Assembly (NCBI GenBank): GCA_039707655.1
Contig: CM077666.1
Location: forward strand, 393,037,886-393,101,885
DNA length: 64,000 nucleotides
Source of the DNA: Elymus sibiricus
Lineage: Eukaryota; Streptophyta; Magnoliopsida; Poales; Poaceae
Direction of reading: 5' to 3'
Shown here: in pieces, positions 12,255 through 24,100 of the stretch
How positions within the stretch are numbered: position 1 is the stretch's first letter
How the letters are laid out: every line of letters starts with the position of its first letter
Notes under the pieces: generated by a model
Database searches by the model: none
What the model was told of the DNA's origin: nothing
Seen by the model: only the letters and a program-made list of their open reading frames with translations
Made by a program: the position numbers and the translations under genes

Positions 12255-14042
12255 TGTAGGAAATATGCCCTAGAGACAATAATATTGTATTATTATATAT
12301 CCATTTTCATAACTAAGAGTTTATATTTCATGCTATAACTGCTATGATCCTGGAATATGTGATTCAGTGGAAAACTCATATGCACGTGTGGAATAATAAA
12401 CGGTAAAGAATATGTTCCTAGTCTTGCCTCTAAGACTGGTTCAAGTGTTGTTGGTGATCATGTTTTCCGGATCTTAGGATATCGTTGAGTGTAACGATAG
12501 TCCTAAAACAACATTGAGAATATGACGTTAGAAGAACGATCATATTGAATCGACCCAAACTTGTTTGTTATGCATTGAGATAATATCATCTGAAATCAAT
12601 TGTTATAACACAGAGTGTTAGCATGTGTTTTTAGTTCCTCAGACCATGAGAGTATAGTAGTCACTTCCTACCGTACAGTGGACTTTGGGGCTGCTCAAGC
12701 GTCATCTGTAACTAGGTGATCATAACGATAACTTACAGGTTCATCGGAAAATTTAACAAGGGACTAGATAGCTCGAGAGTGGGATTTGCTCCTCCAACGA
12801 TGGAGAGATATTCTTAGGGCTCTCTCAGTGTGACGGCATCCATCATCTTCTGGCCAGACACAGGTGACTACGTCACGGGGATGTCGGAACACTTCAACGA
12901 GGAAGAAGAACAAAACCGGTAACATGAAGAACGGTATAGTGAGCATGTGCATGACTCAGGAGGATATCGATCATCTCAGGTTGTAAAGTATCGCGAAGCA
13001 AAGGGAACATCACATGATAACCAAAGGTTCACTCAAATGTCATTCGTATAATCATAGGGATCGATATGGATGTCCACGGTTCTGCTATCGGTCATTTAAC
13101 GAAGGGGTTTCGTTCATGTCTTTGTTTTACCGAACCTACGGGGTCACAAGATTAAGGTAATCACGATCTGCTGAGTGTTAGTGGTACAAGAGTATCGAGG
13201 ATTTATTTGTGGAATTGTTTCATTAATATTCAGAATAGTTTCGAGAGGAACCGGAAGCGTTTCGGGGTCACAGGAAGGGTTCGGAGTTTATCGGGCAATA
13301 CCGGGTATTCCCAATAAATAATATATAGGTGGAAAATATTTCCGGAGGTGTTAAATTAATAATAATATGCTCTAGTAATTGTTAGAGGGCTTTTATATTT
13401 AATTTAATATCAACGGGCCCTAAAAGGCCAAGTGGTGGAAGGAGTATTGGGCCACCTTGGCCCAATAGGAAGTGGCGCCCCCCTTTCCTTGTGGGAGGGG
13501 GGGGGGAATTGGACTAGGAAGTGGCACCCCCCTTAAAAGCCCTTGGCCGGCGCCCCAAGGAGGGTCTTTCCCTCCTTGGTGGCAGCCCTCCCTCCTCCTC
13601 TAACCTATATATATATTTGAGGTATTGGAACTATTGTTGACACAAGTTTTGGAGCCTACTCTAGTTCTAGTTCTAGTTGATCTTAGTTGATCAATTAGAG
13701 ATTGATCTAGATCCTCTAATCCTCATAATTAGAAGCCCAGTGTGGTTCTAATCTCCTCCCTCTAATTCTCCGGCGAAGATTAGCTCTGGATGGCGAAGCG
13801 CTGACGGATCGTGAAGACCGTACGCTTGCAACCAAGTAGAGAGGTCGCGCTTTCGCTCTTACGTTCGAGGGATCGTCATCAACGGTACAAGGGACTCCAA
13901 GTACGATCTACACCGACTCATCTACTTCCGCTACACTCCGGACTCGGTAACGATCGTGATCCAAACCTTATATGCATCTTCATATTGTTCATGGGTAATC
14001 GTAGGGCGATTTTTGTTTTGTTTTCTACTACGTTTCCCAACA
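12255..14042 (+). repeat. 3' LTR of the copia element (1788 bp)
   Basis: It begins TGTAGGAAATATGCCC just after the polypurine stretch and ends TTTCCCAACA. A TATA-like run (TATATATATAT) lies near 13606. The opening resembles the BARE/WIS/Angela LTR start with one changed base, but much of the rest differs from the LTRs at 37159 and 55516, so it is a separate family or subfamily. Confidence 0.88.
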
Positions 14043-14652
14043 TAAATACTCTCCCCCGCTCTTCATTGGGACGATTACTATTGCGATACTTACATGAAGG
14101 TGCTACGCTATCATGTGTGTCTTGCAGGCCATCAACGCTTCTTCCTCCTCATGCCACGACCAGGTTTGTAGCACCGCACCACCTGTACACACATCTTCCT
14201 GTCCCGATTAATCACCAGCTAGTGACGCGATGTGACCGGTAACCATCGAGCCATAAATGGCCTCCACCGCTCCCCCCCCCCCCGAGTCCCAAGGCGGCCG
14301 TTCAGATGGCCACTCGGCTTCATCCCCGTTTATAAAAGACTGGCGACGAGGCATCCCCCTAGACGCCACCCCCACTCCCATCTCTTCCTTGTCGCCTCCT
14401 ATCTCCTCCTCTCTCAGCGACAATGTCGACGTGCTAGAACACAGGCTCCTCGCTGAACAAGGTAGCGTTGCGGAACGTCTCGTCACAGACGCCACGTAAC
14501 CGCGGGGCAAACTCTCCCCACAGCGCACTAGCTGCAGCAGTGGTCGGCTCCTCCTCCCGCCGCGATAAACAATATTTGTACTTGCTAATTATACAAAATG
14601 AAACGGATTTTGGCCACTATTCTAGTTTCATTATAGTTTCTATTAATGTATA
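14043..14652. other. no confident gene; GC-rich segment with a possible short ORF
   Basis: A TATAAAAG sequence lies near 14331, followed by a pyrimidine-rich stretch. A plus-strand frame opens with ATG at 14257 and runs 80 codons to 14499, rich in Ser and Pro. It spans a poly-C run and has no recognised domain, so I do not call it a gene. It could be the decayed 5' end of a gene or transposon. Confidence 0.3.
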
Positions 14653-14908
14653 CCCCTCCGTTCCTGAATATAAGGTGTATTGATTTCTGTGCAAGTCAAC
14701 AATTTGAATGTTTGACCAAGATTATAGAATAAAATGAAAACATCTGCAATACCTAATAGATAAAATATGAAACTACTTTTCATGATGGATCAAATGACAT
14801 AAATTTCATATTCTGGATATTGATATATTTTTCTAAAAACTCAGTCAAACATGCACTTGTTTGACTTTTGAAAAAACAAATACACCTTATATAAAGAAAT
14901 GGAGGGAG
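14653..14908. mobile_element. Stowaway MITE (Tc1/mariner type), about 256 bp
   Basis: The left end CCCCTCCGTTCC and right end GGAGGGAG form imperfect terminal inverted repeats of about 27 bp, matching the known Stowaway CTCCCTCCGT ends. Each end is flanked by TA, the usual target duplication. It has no coding capacity. Confidence 0.92.
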
Positions 14909-14991
14909 TATGTGTTTGGTATGTCTAATTTGAGCTTAAATTGCCTCTGCAATTCTGAAGAAAATGACAAAAAAATCAAATAAAATGAAAA

Positions 14992-15051
14992 GATATGGAG
15001 GCCACAAATGGCAACTCTGTGTTTGCGCATATCCCTCACGGCCTCCATATC
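14992..15051. repeat. short inverted repeat (12-bp arms)
   Basis: GATATGGAGGCC at 14992-15003 and its exact complement at 15040-15051 are separated by 36 bases. It could fold as a hairpin. No function is evident. Confidence 0.5.
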
Positions 15052-15117
15052 CATATGCAAGGCTTCATATGGCGGATGACAGTCATCGATACGGTGAATC
15101 TGCTATAGTTGCTCTTA

Positions 15118-16371
15118 GGGCATCTCCAACGGCGACCCGCAAATTTCCTCCCGCATCCGTCCGCGGACAGGGGGGGCCAGTCCGCGGACACGGATGCAGG
15201 AGGCCGCCATCCAACGATGCCCGCATACATTTCAACCCGCATTTGAACTAACCAGACGAAATTCATGCAAACCGGCTGATATTCATCAAAGTTCGAATAG
15301 AAAAAAGCACAAATCATCCATACATAGCGTGCAAATTAAGTCTAGTACAACAATGTCTCAAATTCGACTAGATTAACCGGATGTCCAACAAGTTTTTCAT
15401 CAACGGATCATGCCCTCCCACACATACTCCCCCTTCAACTTCATCCAACAGTGTGTGTACGTAAATGGCCGCCCCTCTGTCCTGTGGTACATCACGGCAG
15501 CGCGTGCAGTCTACATAATGTGTAGACCAACATTGAGTGAATGAATCAATCAACAAATTGAGCAAGAGGAAGCAAAATTTACGATCTCGTCCTCTGCCGC
15601 GTGCAATGGCCACCTTGCCTCCAGCCGACGAACCACGTTACAAAACTTGGTGACACTGGTCTATAGCGCACCAGTGATACGATAACGAACTCACATTGCA
15701 TTGTTGAATGATGTACATGTCGTAGGGCGCAATGTGCTTTCGTGCGTGAAACGATTCATGCACTTGCTGCCAGAAGGCCTCCCCTCTGTTCCTCCCTACG
15801 AAATCCGCGGATACAGCCAACCACGCATCGCACAACAACTCATCCTCCATGGTCGAGTAGCTCGCCATTCTTCGTACTCTAAAAAACAACATAGCGTCCG
15901 AAAATAAGCTCAATGCAATTTGACCGAGCACCTGCCAAGCATGGTGTCCGCCATGGAGGTCGTCGATAGGGGGGCAGAGTGTACCTGGGTACAAGCGGCT
16001 CCAGGGTGGACAACGCCGTCGTAGAGGCGAGCGGGCATGTCGGTGCTGGTTACGGACGTCCGGCAAGGCCTCTGTGGCGGCAGGAGGCGTACAGCAGCGG
16101 CGGCGGAGGTGGATGGTGCAGATGCAAAGCAAGGGGAAGAAGGGACGAAGTGGAAGGAAATGGGACCGGGAGAAGGGATTGGGTGCGCCGAGGGTGTCGG
16201 AGTCCTACGTGTCTGCTGTCCGGACTCCCGCAAAGCTCCCCCCACTTTGTCTCCAATTTGCGGGAGAAAGTGCGTCCGAAACCGCCCTGCAGATCGATAC
16301 AACCCCACGTTGGATGACTTTCGCGGTTCGGACGGATGCGGGCGGTTTGAGGGTCGGCGTTGGAGATGCCC
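15118..16371 (-). mobile_element. non-autonomous PIF/Harbinger transposon, 1254 bp
   Basis: Terminal inverted repeats start GGGCATCTCCAACG on the left and end CGTTGGAGATGCCC on the right, and the similarity continues into GGCGACCCGC / GGGTCGGCG. Both sides carry TTA, the typical Harbinger target duplication (15115-15117 and 16372-16374). No DDE transposase remains. A remnant of the Myb/SANT-like accessory protein lies on the minus strand. Confidence 0.88.
15638..15868 (-). pseudogene. Myb/SANT-like Harbinger accessory protein fragment
   Basis: An ATG at 15868 on the minus strand opens a 76-codon frame with MEDELLCDAWLAVSAD and FWQQVHESFHARK. This is the pattern of the trihelix/Myb-like DNA-binding protein encoded by plant PIF/Harbinger elements. 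In autonomous elements that protein assists the DDE transposase in binding the transposon ends. Here the C-terminal half and the transposase are missing, so it is a truncated remnant in a deletion derivative. Confidence 0.6.
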
Positions 16372-16374
16372 TTA

Positions 16375-16633
16375 CCCATTTGTAAACCTAGGCAGCCCAT
16401 GCTCCTACCGCTCCAATTTCCCTCTCCTCAATTTTTTTTTTTTGGGATGCCCCCTGGCTGCATGAGTCAGAGAATAAATCCATTTGTTTGGAAAACAAAA
16501 CCAGATGATTTTAGCAATACCCTTAATATAATGGACGTGCTAAAACTAGCCAGGAACTCGTAATTCTTGAAGTTGGATTCAAACTTTTAGACTTTTGTAG
16601 GCAAGTCACCCCCCGGGTCCCCTAGGCACCCGG
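16375..16633. other. intergenic, nothing recognised
   Basis: This is AT-rich sequence with a T-run near 16430. No open frame with a known domain and no terminal repeats were found. Confidence 0.5.
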
Positions 16634-16644
16634 CTCCATACCAT

Positions 16645-17072
16645 GGGTGTATATCAGGTGATACCACCTATTACATGCTCCCATGCTACAAATTTTAAAA
16701 AGTCACATTTAGATGTCTCAGAAAAATTCTGAAAATAATTATGGATGTTCACAAGACATATGTCTATAACCCCTAAAAAAATCACATCAAAATTCAAAAT
16801 ATACATTGAGAAACAAAAAAGACAAATCTGTATGTGAATAGTGTCATTTCTGACACTATTCATGTTTTGTCTTCTTTTGCACTATCCATTCTAGATTTGT
16901 CATTTTTGTTTCTCAATAGTTATTTCGAATTTGGATCTGATTTTTTTAGGGGTTGTAGACATATGTCTTGTGAACGTCCACAATTTTTTTTCAGGATTTT
17001 TTGAAACATCTAAATGTGATTTTTGAAAAGTGATATCATGGTAGCATATTAAGGGATCACCTGATATTTTCC
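16645..17072. mobile_element. Mutator-type foldback MITE, about 428 bp
   Basis: The two halves form a long imperfect inverted repeat of about 190 bp centred near 16858. Shared stretches include ATATCAGGTGAT and ACATATGTCT on the left with their complements on the right. The element is flanked by an 11-bp direct repeat, CTCCATACCAT, at 16634-16644 and 17073-17083. A 9-11-bp duplication and very long inverted ends fit Mutator superfamily MITEs. No coding sequence is present. Confidence 0.8.
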
Positions 17073-17083
17073 CTCCATACCAT

Positions 17084-17938
17084 ACGGGTCTTTTGCATTG
17101 CATGTAGGACTCGCACCGGATCCTCCTCGGGATCGTCCCAAACTAGCATTACCATCACAAGAAGACAAGCGCGCTTTTGGCAAGGAAGGACTCACTCTGA
17201 CGGAAAAGTTAGGGCCCGACTGTCTTTTGACCGTAGAAAAGCACAAGGCCACAAGACCGGTGAAAATTATGCGCACGCTAAGAAGTCGGGCACCCAGCGT
17301 TGCCAGCCATCTACCGAGTGATCGGCTGGTCTACCACGATGATAAAGTAGCTAGGCGTGTATAACTATGCAAGGGTGGCACGTAAATCTGCAGGGCCAGC
17401 ACCTCCGTGTGTAGTAGCTAGACGTGTAGAACTATGCAAGGGTACGGGCACTGCAGAGTGTACAACGTGGTAATCATTGATGTTATGCACAAGGATACTC
17501 CATTGATGTTATGTACCAGCTGCAATATCACTCGCTCCGGTTTTTATGCTCCGACGTTGCACAGCAGGCCGTCACGAGTCACATACACTGGCAGTCAAAA
17601 GCAGGCTAGGAAGTGCTAAAAGCAGGCTAGGCAGTAACCATTCTTTTTTGCGGGTAGGCTAGGCAGTAACCATTGATGTGCTCTAGAGAGAGGTAGTCAC
17701 GTACAACGCCCGTGGGCTGGGATTTACAGCGCGACAAGTTACGGTTACGTGTTGTGAGCTGGTCTGTGTAGGGACACCGGCTGTGTGTCAGCTTTTTAAA
17801 ACCTCCCTTCCTGCCCCACCCCCCCCCCCCCCCCCCCCGCGTCTCTCTCTCTTCGCCTAGGGGGGAGCGCAGCAAAGCTTTGCGGGGTCACAAGTTCACA
17901 ACCCCTCGACCTCGACGACGCCTCCCACGCCCGCCGCC
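17084..17938 (+). promoter_or_regulatory. upstream and promoter region of the first CTLH-like gene
   Basis: It contains a short local duplication (AACTATGCAAGGGT at about 17360 and about 17430) and another around AGCAGGCTAGG at 17600-17680. A TTTTTAAAA stretch at about 17791 is the best TATA candidate. A long C-run and a CT-rich stretch (17819-17860) precede the ATG, as expected for a grass 5' untranslated leader. The promoter assignment is inferred from position only. Confidence 0.4.
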
Positions 17939-20499
17939 ATGGCGCAAGACGGAAACCCGCGGCAAGCATCGCCATCGGCGCCGCTGCCCTCGGACCACTC
18001 GCCGTCGACGGCGCCGCCGCCCACCGTCGCTCAGGGAGAAGAGCACTCGCCGCCGGCTCTGGTCACAGAGGAGCCGTCTGTCGCCGCGGCCGGCGCGACG
18101 GTGGGGATGGACAACCGCGTCACGCGCTTCTCCGGGGGCACTTCGGGATCCTCGTCCTCTCAGGCTCAGGGTACTGTGTTTCTCTTGCCCGCCTTTTCAT
18201 TCCTTCTGCTTATTCTGGGCATATGGATTTGCTCCCAAATGTTTAGTGATGCGCAAGCTCACAGATCGTCGTCCTCTTCTGCACAACCCTTATGCTCCCT
18301 CCCGCCGTCCCAGTCCCACAAAGGTCATCACCGTCCCGTCCGAACGCCGCAGCCCGCGATACCCTGCGGGCTGCGGCTGTGGGTTTTGAAGGTCGCTAAC
18401 CCCTGTCCCCAACTGTTATGCTCACCCTGCGTTGTAGGCAGGGTTTTCTGATGTTTCAGATAATGTTCACCCTGCGTTGTAGGCAGGGGTTTCCGATGTT
18501 CCAGATAATGTTCACCCTGCGTTGTAGGCAGGGGTTTCCGATGTTTCAGATAATATTCACCCGGCGTTGTAGGCAGGGGTTTCCGATGTTCCAGATAATG
18601 GCAGAGGTTTTGGATACATGGGGTGGAGATTGTAGCCTCTTTTTAGTGTATGATTGGAGATTATGGCCAGGATTGGACCAGAAGAAAGGATAGGTTCACC
18701 TTGTTATAACTTATAACGATTCATGATGCGTCATTTAGATTGGGCTTGATTGGATGTTTAGGACCATCGTGTTTCTTCTTCTGGAATTGCTAATGGGCCC
18801 CGGACACTTGTATCACTACCATTCCCGATTAGATATGTGGACATATTGCCTGCATGAGGCTGGTAATGGAACCTTCCAGACCTGAGTTTTATCTATCTGT
18901 GTCTTCTATGGCAGAACTCTTACAAGTAAGTACCATTTGTTTGCGGTTGCCTAGAATTAACAGGGACAGAATATTCATAATGGTAGGTAATTTGTAGCTG
19001 TAGAGTAACCGATTGTAATGTGAGAAACTAGTGTTGCTCATATTCAGGCTGTAGTTGGGACAAATGCTAGTATTGTATCTTGATCAGGCACTTTTGGCAG
19101 CATGCGTATTTTACAAACTCAGAAGATGGTTGTGCTGAAAGTTGACTTCTCCTTTCTTTGTTTATGCATTTCAAATAACTGATGGTTCTAAGCTCATGTT
19201 TTTTTTTTTTGCCAGATTCAGAGCTCTTCTAATCTGACGTTGTTCATTGGTTTGCTGCTGCTTGTGCTTTGGCTCATTTATTTTCTGTGTTTAGTACACC
19301 ATACAACTCCTAGTACTGGTTATGCTTATCAGTTTGCTAGAGTATGCTCTTCATTCTATCTTTTGGGCTTCATGTAGCCATACCATACTGATAGTAGTAG
19401 TATGTATTGCAAGGCCAGCTGAGTCTTGAAAAGAAATGATGTGACAGTTCAGTCTTTAATGTACAGGCACATTGAAATTTTAGATCTACTCTCAATCTGG
19501 TCTAACCAAATGGATGTTTAGGTAGAGCTATGATGTGGCATATCTGCCCATAGTACATTGCCATGCTTTTAAATCTTAATGCATCATTGCTCCGGCTTTC
19601 ACTGTTGTATTTTCAATCAAACGTTCACTAATAGATATCTTTTGGCCCTTTTCAGGTATGGGCACGGGGACCCTAATGAAAACTTTCAGTAGCGACCATG
19701 TTGATAATTTGGTTCAACGGAAGCAATGGGATCAGCTTCATGCGTATTTGATGGAATTTATCCCTGAAGAGCCTTTCAAGTCCCACCCTATGCTGTTCTT
19801 GCGCATATTCATGTGTCGTGCGGTTGACTTAATTGACCAAAACAAAATTTCTGATGCTGAGATGTACTTTGAAGCTGAAATGCAGCCCTTCCAGAAATTG
19901 ATTGATCAAGGGCAAGAGGGTCTCAGGAATGCTACCATTGCTGAGCTATCCGAGGGTCTCAAATACATCAAGGGATGCCTAACTGCGAAGAAAAGGTAGC
20001 ATATTCTGACTCTAATATAATCTGTAGATAGATGGATCTTTTACCTCACTCCATATTCGATTTTCATTGTCTATTTACTATTTTTGCAGCTTGACTCATC
20101 CATACACCAGTATTCTTATGACTAAGCTTGTCGTCAATGACTACATGAGGCTGTATTTTCCCAATGCAATCGGGTATGTGACTAACATATTGAACTTAAT
20201 TCATTGAGTCATTTCGATTATTACTGGAGCTTCTAAAATTTATTTTCTTATCTAGGTACAAGATTGTTCGCAAGGATGCTTTGTGGGGTTTTGCTTTTTC
20301 TCTCCCCTCTAGATCAGCGACTAAGCCTACATTCAGATGTTTGGCTTGGGGGGTCTTTCGATCAGTTCGGCTCCAATCTCAAGGTGGTCTCGGCGTCCAA
20401 GTTTCCCGAGGGGGCGGCGCTGCAAGTTGGGTCTGCGGCGTCTCCGATCTCGGCCTCGCCTGGGCTTCGGGGCTCCGATGCGGGTTGCGTGCTCAATGA
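17939..20499 (+). CDS. CTLH-like protein gene, four exons, 3' end altered by a LINE
   Basis: Exons are 17939-18170, 19656-19995, 20090-20173 and 20256 onward. All three introns have GT-AG ends and the joins keep frame. The ATG sits in CGCCGCCATGG, a good plant start context. The first about 75 residues are Pro/Ser/Ala-rich and probably disordered. Residues of about 85 to 150 (VDNLVQRKQWDQLHAYLMEF, HPMLFLRIFM) have the helical pattern of CTLH domains, as in Topless-type proteins. A LINE begins in exon 4 after ACTAAG (20320). The frame now continues into LINE sequence and stops at 20497-20499, giving 299 residues. Without the LINE the frame would have ended after 248 residues, at the TAG at 25084-25086. 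The domain is intact, so the gene may still work with a new tail. Exact function is unknown; CTLH proteins usually mediate protein-protein contacts. The neighbouring convergent gene is a likely paralogue. Confidence 0.75.
18421..18600. repeat. 45-bp tandem repeat, four copies, in intron 1
   Basis: Copies start at 18421, 18466, 18511 and 18556, each with (C/T)TCACCC(T/G)GCGTTGTAGGC near the start and CAGATAAT at the end. The unit is a multiple of three and keeps an open frame, but it lies inside intron 1 of the CTLH-like gene, so it is probably not translated. Confidence 0.9.
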
Positions 20500-21186
20500 G
20501 CCCCCCTCCGCTCCCCCCAGTCCTGTCGCCACAGCTCTGGTGGCTCCGGGCGCGCCCCCAAGAAGACGGCGGGAAGGAAGCCTGTGGCCAATCCCGCAGT
20601 GCTTTCCCTTCTGTCTCCGGCTGCTCCGGCGGTGGGTGATCTGCAAGCTGCGCTCGGCTCGGCGGGGGCGGCCGCCAAGGCGAAGCGATCCAGGGCGACC
20701 CCGGTGGTGCAGCGGGCTCCAAGCGCAAGATCCAAGGCGGCGCTGGGTGACCTCTCCTCTCTGGGGAGCGCTCAGCTTCGTCTTGCGGACAAGAACCTGG
20801 AAACATCAGGTAATGCCCCCCCTTCCTACAAAATCCTTAACGCATTCACGGATCCTCAGTTGGCGACGATTCTTGATGATAGTGGCATCGAGTTAGGGGC
20901 GGAGGGTGGGGAGATTATCTCGATGATTCGTGCGAGAGAGGATGCCCAAGCCGCACTTGCTGAGGCTGCGGCGGCGGCCAAGGCCAGTGCGGTCGTTTCC
21001 GAGGCTGACTCGACACATGCTGTAGTTGGGGCTGCTCGTGGTGGTTTGGTTACCTCGTTGTTAGGTGGAGTGGAAGAAGCCAGGGAGGCAGAAGCAGCTC
21101 CCTCCACCAGCCGTGCCCCGGTCAAGAAAAGAGTGGCAAAAGCGGTGACCTCCAGGGGAGTTCGCCTTAGAAACCGCATTATTTAG
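20500..21186 (+). pseudogene. LINE ORF1 (gag-like), N-terminus damaged
   Basis: An open frame of 228 codons ends with TAG at 21184-21186. It has no ATG near its start. A start-like ATG at about 20498 lies in another frame, so one indel probably separates the start from the body. The protein is basic and Ala-rich with a possible coiled-coil stretch (REDAQAALAEAAAAAKA) and a basic tail (PVKKRVAKAV). In L1 elements ORF1 proteins bind the element RNA. No zinc knuckle or RNA-binding motif is visible here. The next codon after its stop is the ATG of ORF2, in the same frame. Confidence 0.6.
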
Positions 21187-24100
21187 ATGAGGTACCTTTT
21201 CTGGAATATTAGGGGATGTGGGCACGCTGGTCGCCGTACCCAACTCAGAGAATATATTGCTCGCGAACAGATCGACGTGGTAGCGTTACAGGAGACGATC
21301 AAAGCCGACTTTTCATTTAGAGACCTTGCGGCGTTCGACCCGCTCCAGCGTTTTTCCTGGGGTTGGGTCCCTTCTTGTGGCCACTCTGGTGGTCTACTTC
21401 TGGGATGTAATCGTGATGTATGTGATGTTGTTTCGTGGGAATCGGGCACCTTTTCTATCACCGCTACGATTAAACATCGGGTTTCTCTTGCTGTTTGGTC
21501 GATTGTTTGTGTTTACGGACCAGCAGATCATTCGCGTGCGGCGGATTTCTTGGGGGAAATCCAAGCATTGGTTGGGGCCAAGCAAGCCGGCGCTATCCCC
21601 ATCATCTTAGGTGGCGATTTTAACCTCATCCGATCGGGGGCGGATAAAAACAACAACAATATTGACTGGCCTCGGGTGGCGCTGTTCAATAATGCCATTG
21701 CCGCGGCCGCCCTGCGGGAGATTGCTCGGACCGGAGCTAGATACACATGGACTAACAAGCAGTTAGCTCCGGTGCGTAGTGTTTTAGATCGAGTCTTTAT
21801 CTCGGCGGATTGGGAAGTCCTCTTCCCCATGTGTTCGCTTATAGCTGAAACGCGCATTGGTTCGGATCATGTCCCGCTTATCTTATCCTCAGGGGAGGAT
21901 AGGATCAAATGCAGCCCTTGTTTCTACTTTGAAACTGGCTGGTTTGAGGTCGAGGGTTTTGTACCTCTGGTCATCGCACGCTGGGAGCAATCGATTGCCT
22001 CGTCTGGTCGCCAGCGGGGCCCCATGGACCTATGGATCTCGGCGGCGGGTGTGCTGCGATCTTTCCTTCGTGGATGGGGTGCCAATCATGGTAGCGAGGC
22101 GAAACGGGCTAGGGAAGCCCTCATCGAGGAAATCAAAACTCTTGACGCCCAAGCTGACAACAGGGTCTTTTCAGAGGCCGAGTGGGCTAACCGCTACGCC
22201 CTTGAAAATCAGGTGCTCTCCATCCTTAGGGAAGAAGAGGAGTATTGGCGTCGCAGGGGCGGTGTCAAGTGGGTTACCAAGGGCGATGCTAACACTGGTT
22301 ATTTTCACGCCTATGCCAATGGTCGCAAGCGCAAATGCTCGATTCTTAGGCTTCAAGCTGATCACGGGGTGTTAGTTCGCCAAGACGAGATTTCGGCCCA
22401 CATCTATGATTTCTTTCTTGACATGTTGGGAACAGCTGAGGAGAAACCGCTGCGACTCCGAGCCGACATGTGGGGGCATGACGCTCGAGTCTCGCAGGCC
22501 GAAAACGATCTCCTGGCCCTGTCCTTTTCCACGGCGGAAATTGACTCGGCTGTCGGTTCGATGAAGGTTGACACTGCCCCCGGCCCTGATGGCTGGCCGG
22601 TGGCCTTCTTTAGACGCTTCTGGCCTTCGTTGAAAGGGATGTTTTATGATATTATCAACGGTTTTGCGTTAGGTACGGTAGACATCTCGCGCCTCAATTT
22701 TGGCGTTATTAGCTTGATCCCAAAGGTCAAGGGGGCCGACTCGATTAAGCAATACCGCCCGATAACCCTCATCAACGTTCCCTTCAAAATCTGCGCTAAG
22801 GCTTATATGACGAGACTTGCCCCTATCGCGCAGAGGGTGATCAATAGGAGCCAGTCGGCTTTCCTCAAAGGCCGCAACATTCTTGAGGGCCTGGTGGTGC
22901 TCCAGGAAATTGTCCATGAGCTAAAACGCACTAAGCAGCAGGCTGTGCTCCTCAAGCTGGACTTCGAGAAAGCCTACGATCGAGTGAACTGGGAGTTCAT
23001 TCGAGAGGTTCTGAATCGAAAGGGTTTCGAGTCAGGTTTCGTTCATCGCATCATGCACCTGGTCTCGGGGGGGCAGACTGCAGTGTCAATTAATGGAGAA
23101 GTTGGGAACTTCTTCCGCAATAAGCGTGGTCTAAGACAAGGAGACCCAATCTCCCCCTTGATCTTTAACCTCGTTACGGACGCCCTCTCGGCTATGATTG
23201 ACAAGGCGAAGGGTGTTGGGCACATCCACGGCGTCGTCTCCCACCTCATACCTGGAGGTGTCACGCACCTCCAATACGCGGACGACACGATGCTGCTCTT
23301 TGAGCCCGACGATCATAGTATCGCTTCTATCAAGCTCATCCTCTTAGCTTTTGAGGTTATCTCGGGTCTAAAGATCAACTTCCTCAAGAGCGAGGTGATT
23401 GCCATTGGGATGGCTGATCCCGAGGCGACTTGTGTCGCCAATCTGCTTAATTGCAAGCTAGGGAGCTTCCCGATTAAGTACCTGGGCCTTCCAATCACTG
23501 ACAAACACATCTCTATTCACGATTGGGAGCCCCTTTATGGCAAGGTGGCGAACAGGGTTAGCCCTTGGCGCGGTAGGTTCTTGTCCTCGGCTGCTAGGTT
23601 GATCCTGACTAACACTAGTCTTTCCTCCTTGCCCATGTTTACTATGGGCATGTTTCTTCTTGCTGACGGTGTTCATGCCAAGCTCGACACGCCTAGGTCC
23701 AAGTTCTTTTGGGAAGGAACCGGGACCAAAAGAAAATACCACTTAGTCAAATGGGCTGCGGTCTGCCGGCCCAAGAAGTTTGGAGGGCTGGGGATCCTAA
23801 ACTCCAAACTCATGAACGTGGCCCTCCTCTCTAAGTGGCTGTGGAGGCTCTCTCAAAATGAGCAGGGGCTCTGGGTGGAGATCCTTAGGGCGAAATACTT
23901 CCCTGACGGCAATTTCCTTACTTCCAAGGCCAAAGGTTCGACCTTCTGGAATGGGATCCAGGCTGTCAAACCGGCTTTTGCGCTAGGAGCCCATTTTCGA
24001 GTTAACAACGGTAGATCGACTCGATTCTAGCTTGACACCTGGTGTGGTACGGAGCCGCTATGGTGTAGCCACCCATCTCTTTACCACCTCGCTACAAACA

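Larger units (their letters stand above)
9842..14042 (+). mobile_element. Ty1/copia retrotransposon, 3' half (BARE/WIS/Angela-like)
   Basis: The left part is displaced beyond the window by the gypsy insertion at 9841. The remaining part has the end of integrase, reverse transcriptase, RNase H, a polypurine stretch (AAGTGGGAGA, 12244-12253) and a complete 3' LTR. The right flank is TAAAT, the expected 5-bp duplication. The protein is close to, but clearly distinct from, the copia element at 37159-57260. Confidence 0.92.

Noticed and set aside
14208..14528. Possible short gene with TATAAAAG and an 80-codon frame
   Set aside because: The frame spans a poly-C run, several frames are open at once because of GC-richness, and no domain is visible.
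18418..18693. 91-codon frame over the 45-bp repeats as a coding exon
   Set aside because: It lies between a good donor (18171) and a good acceptor (19655), and its frame is open only because of the repeat period.
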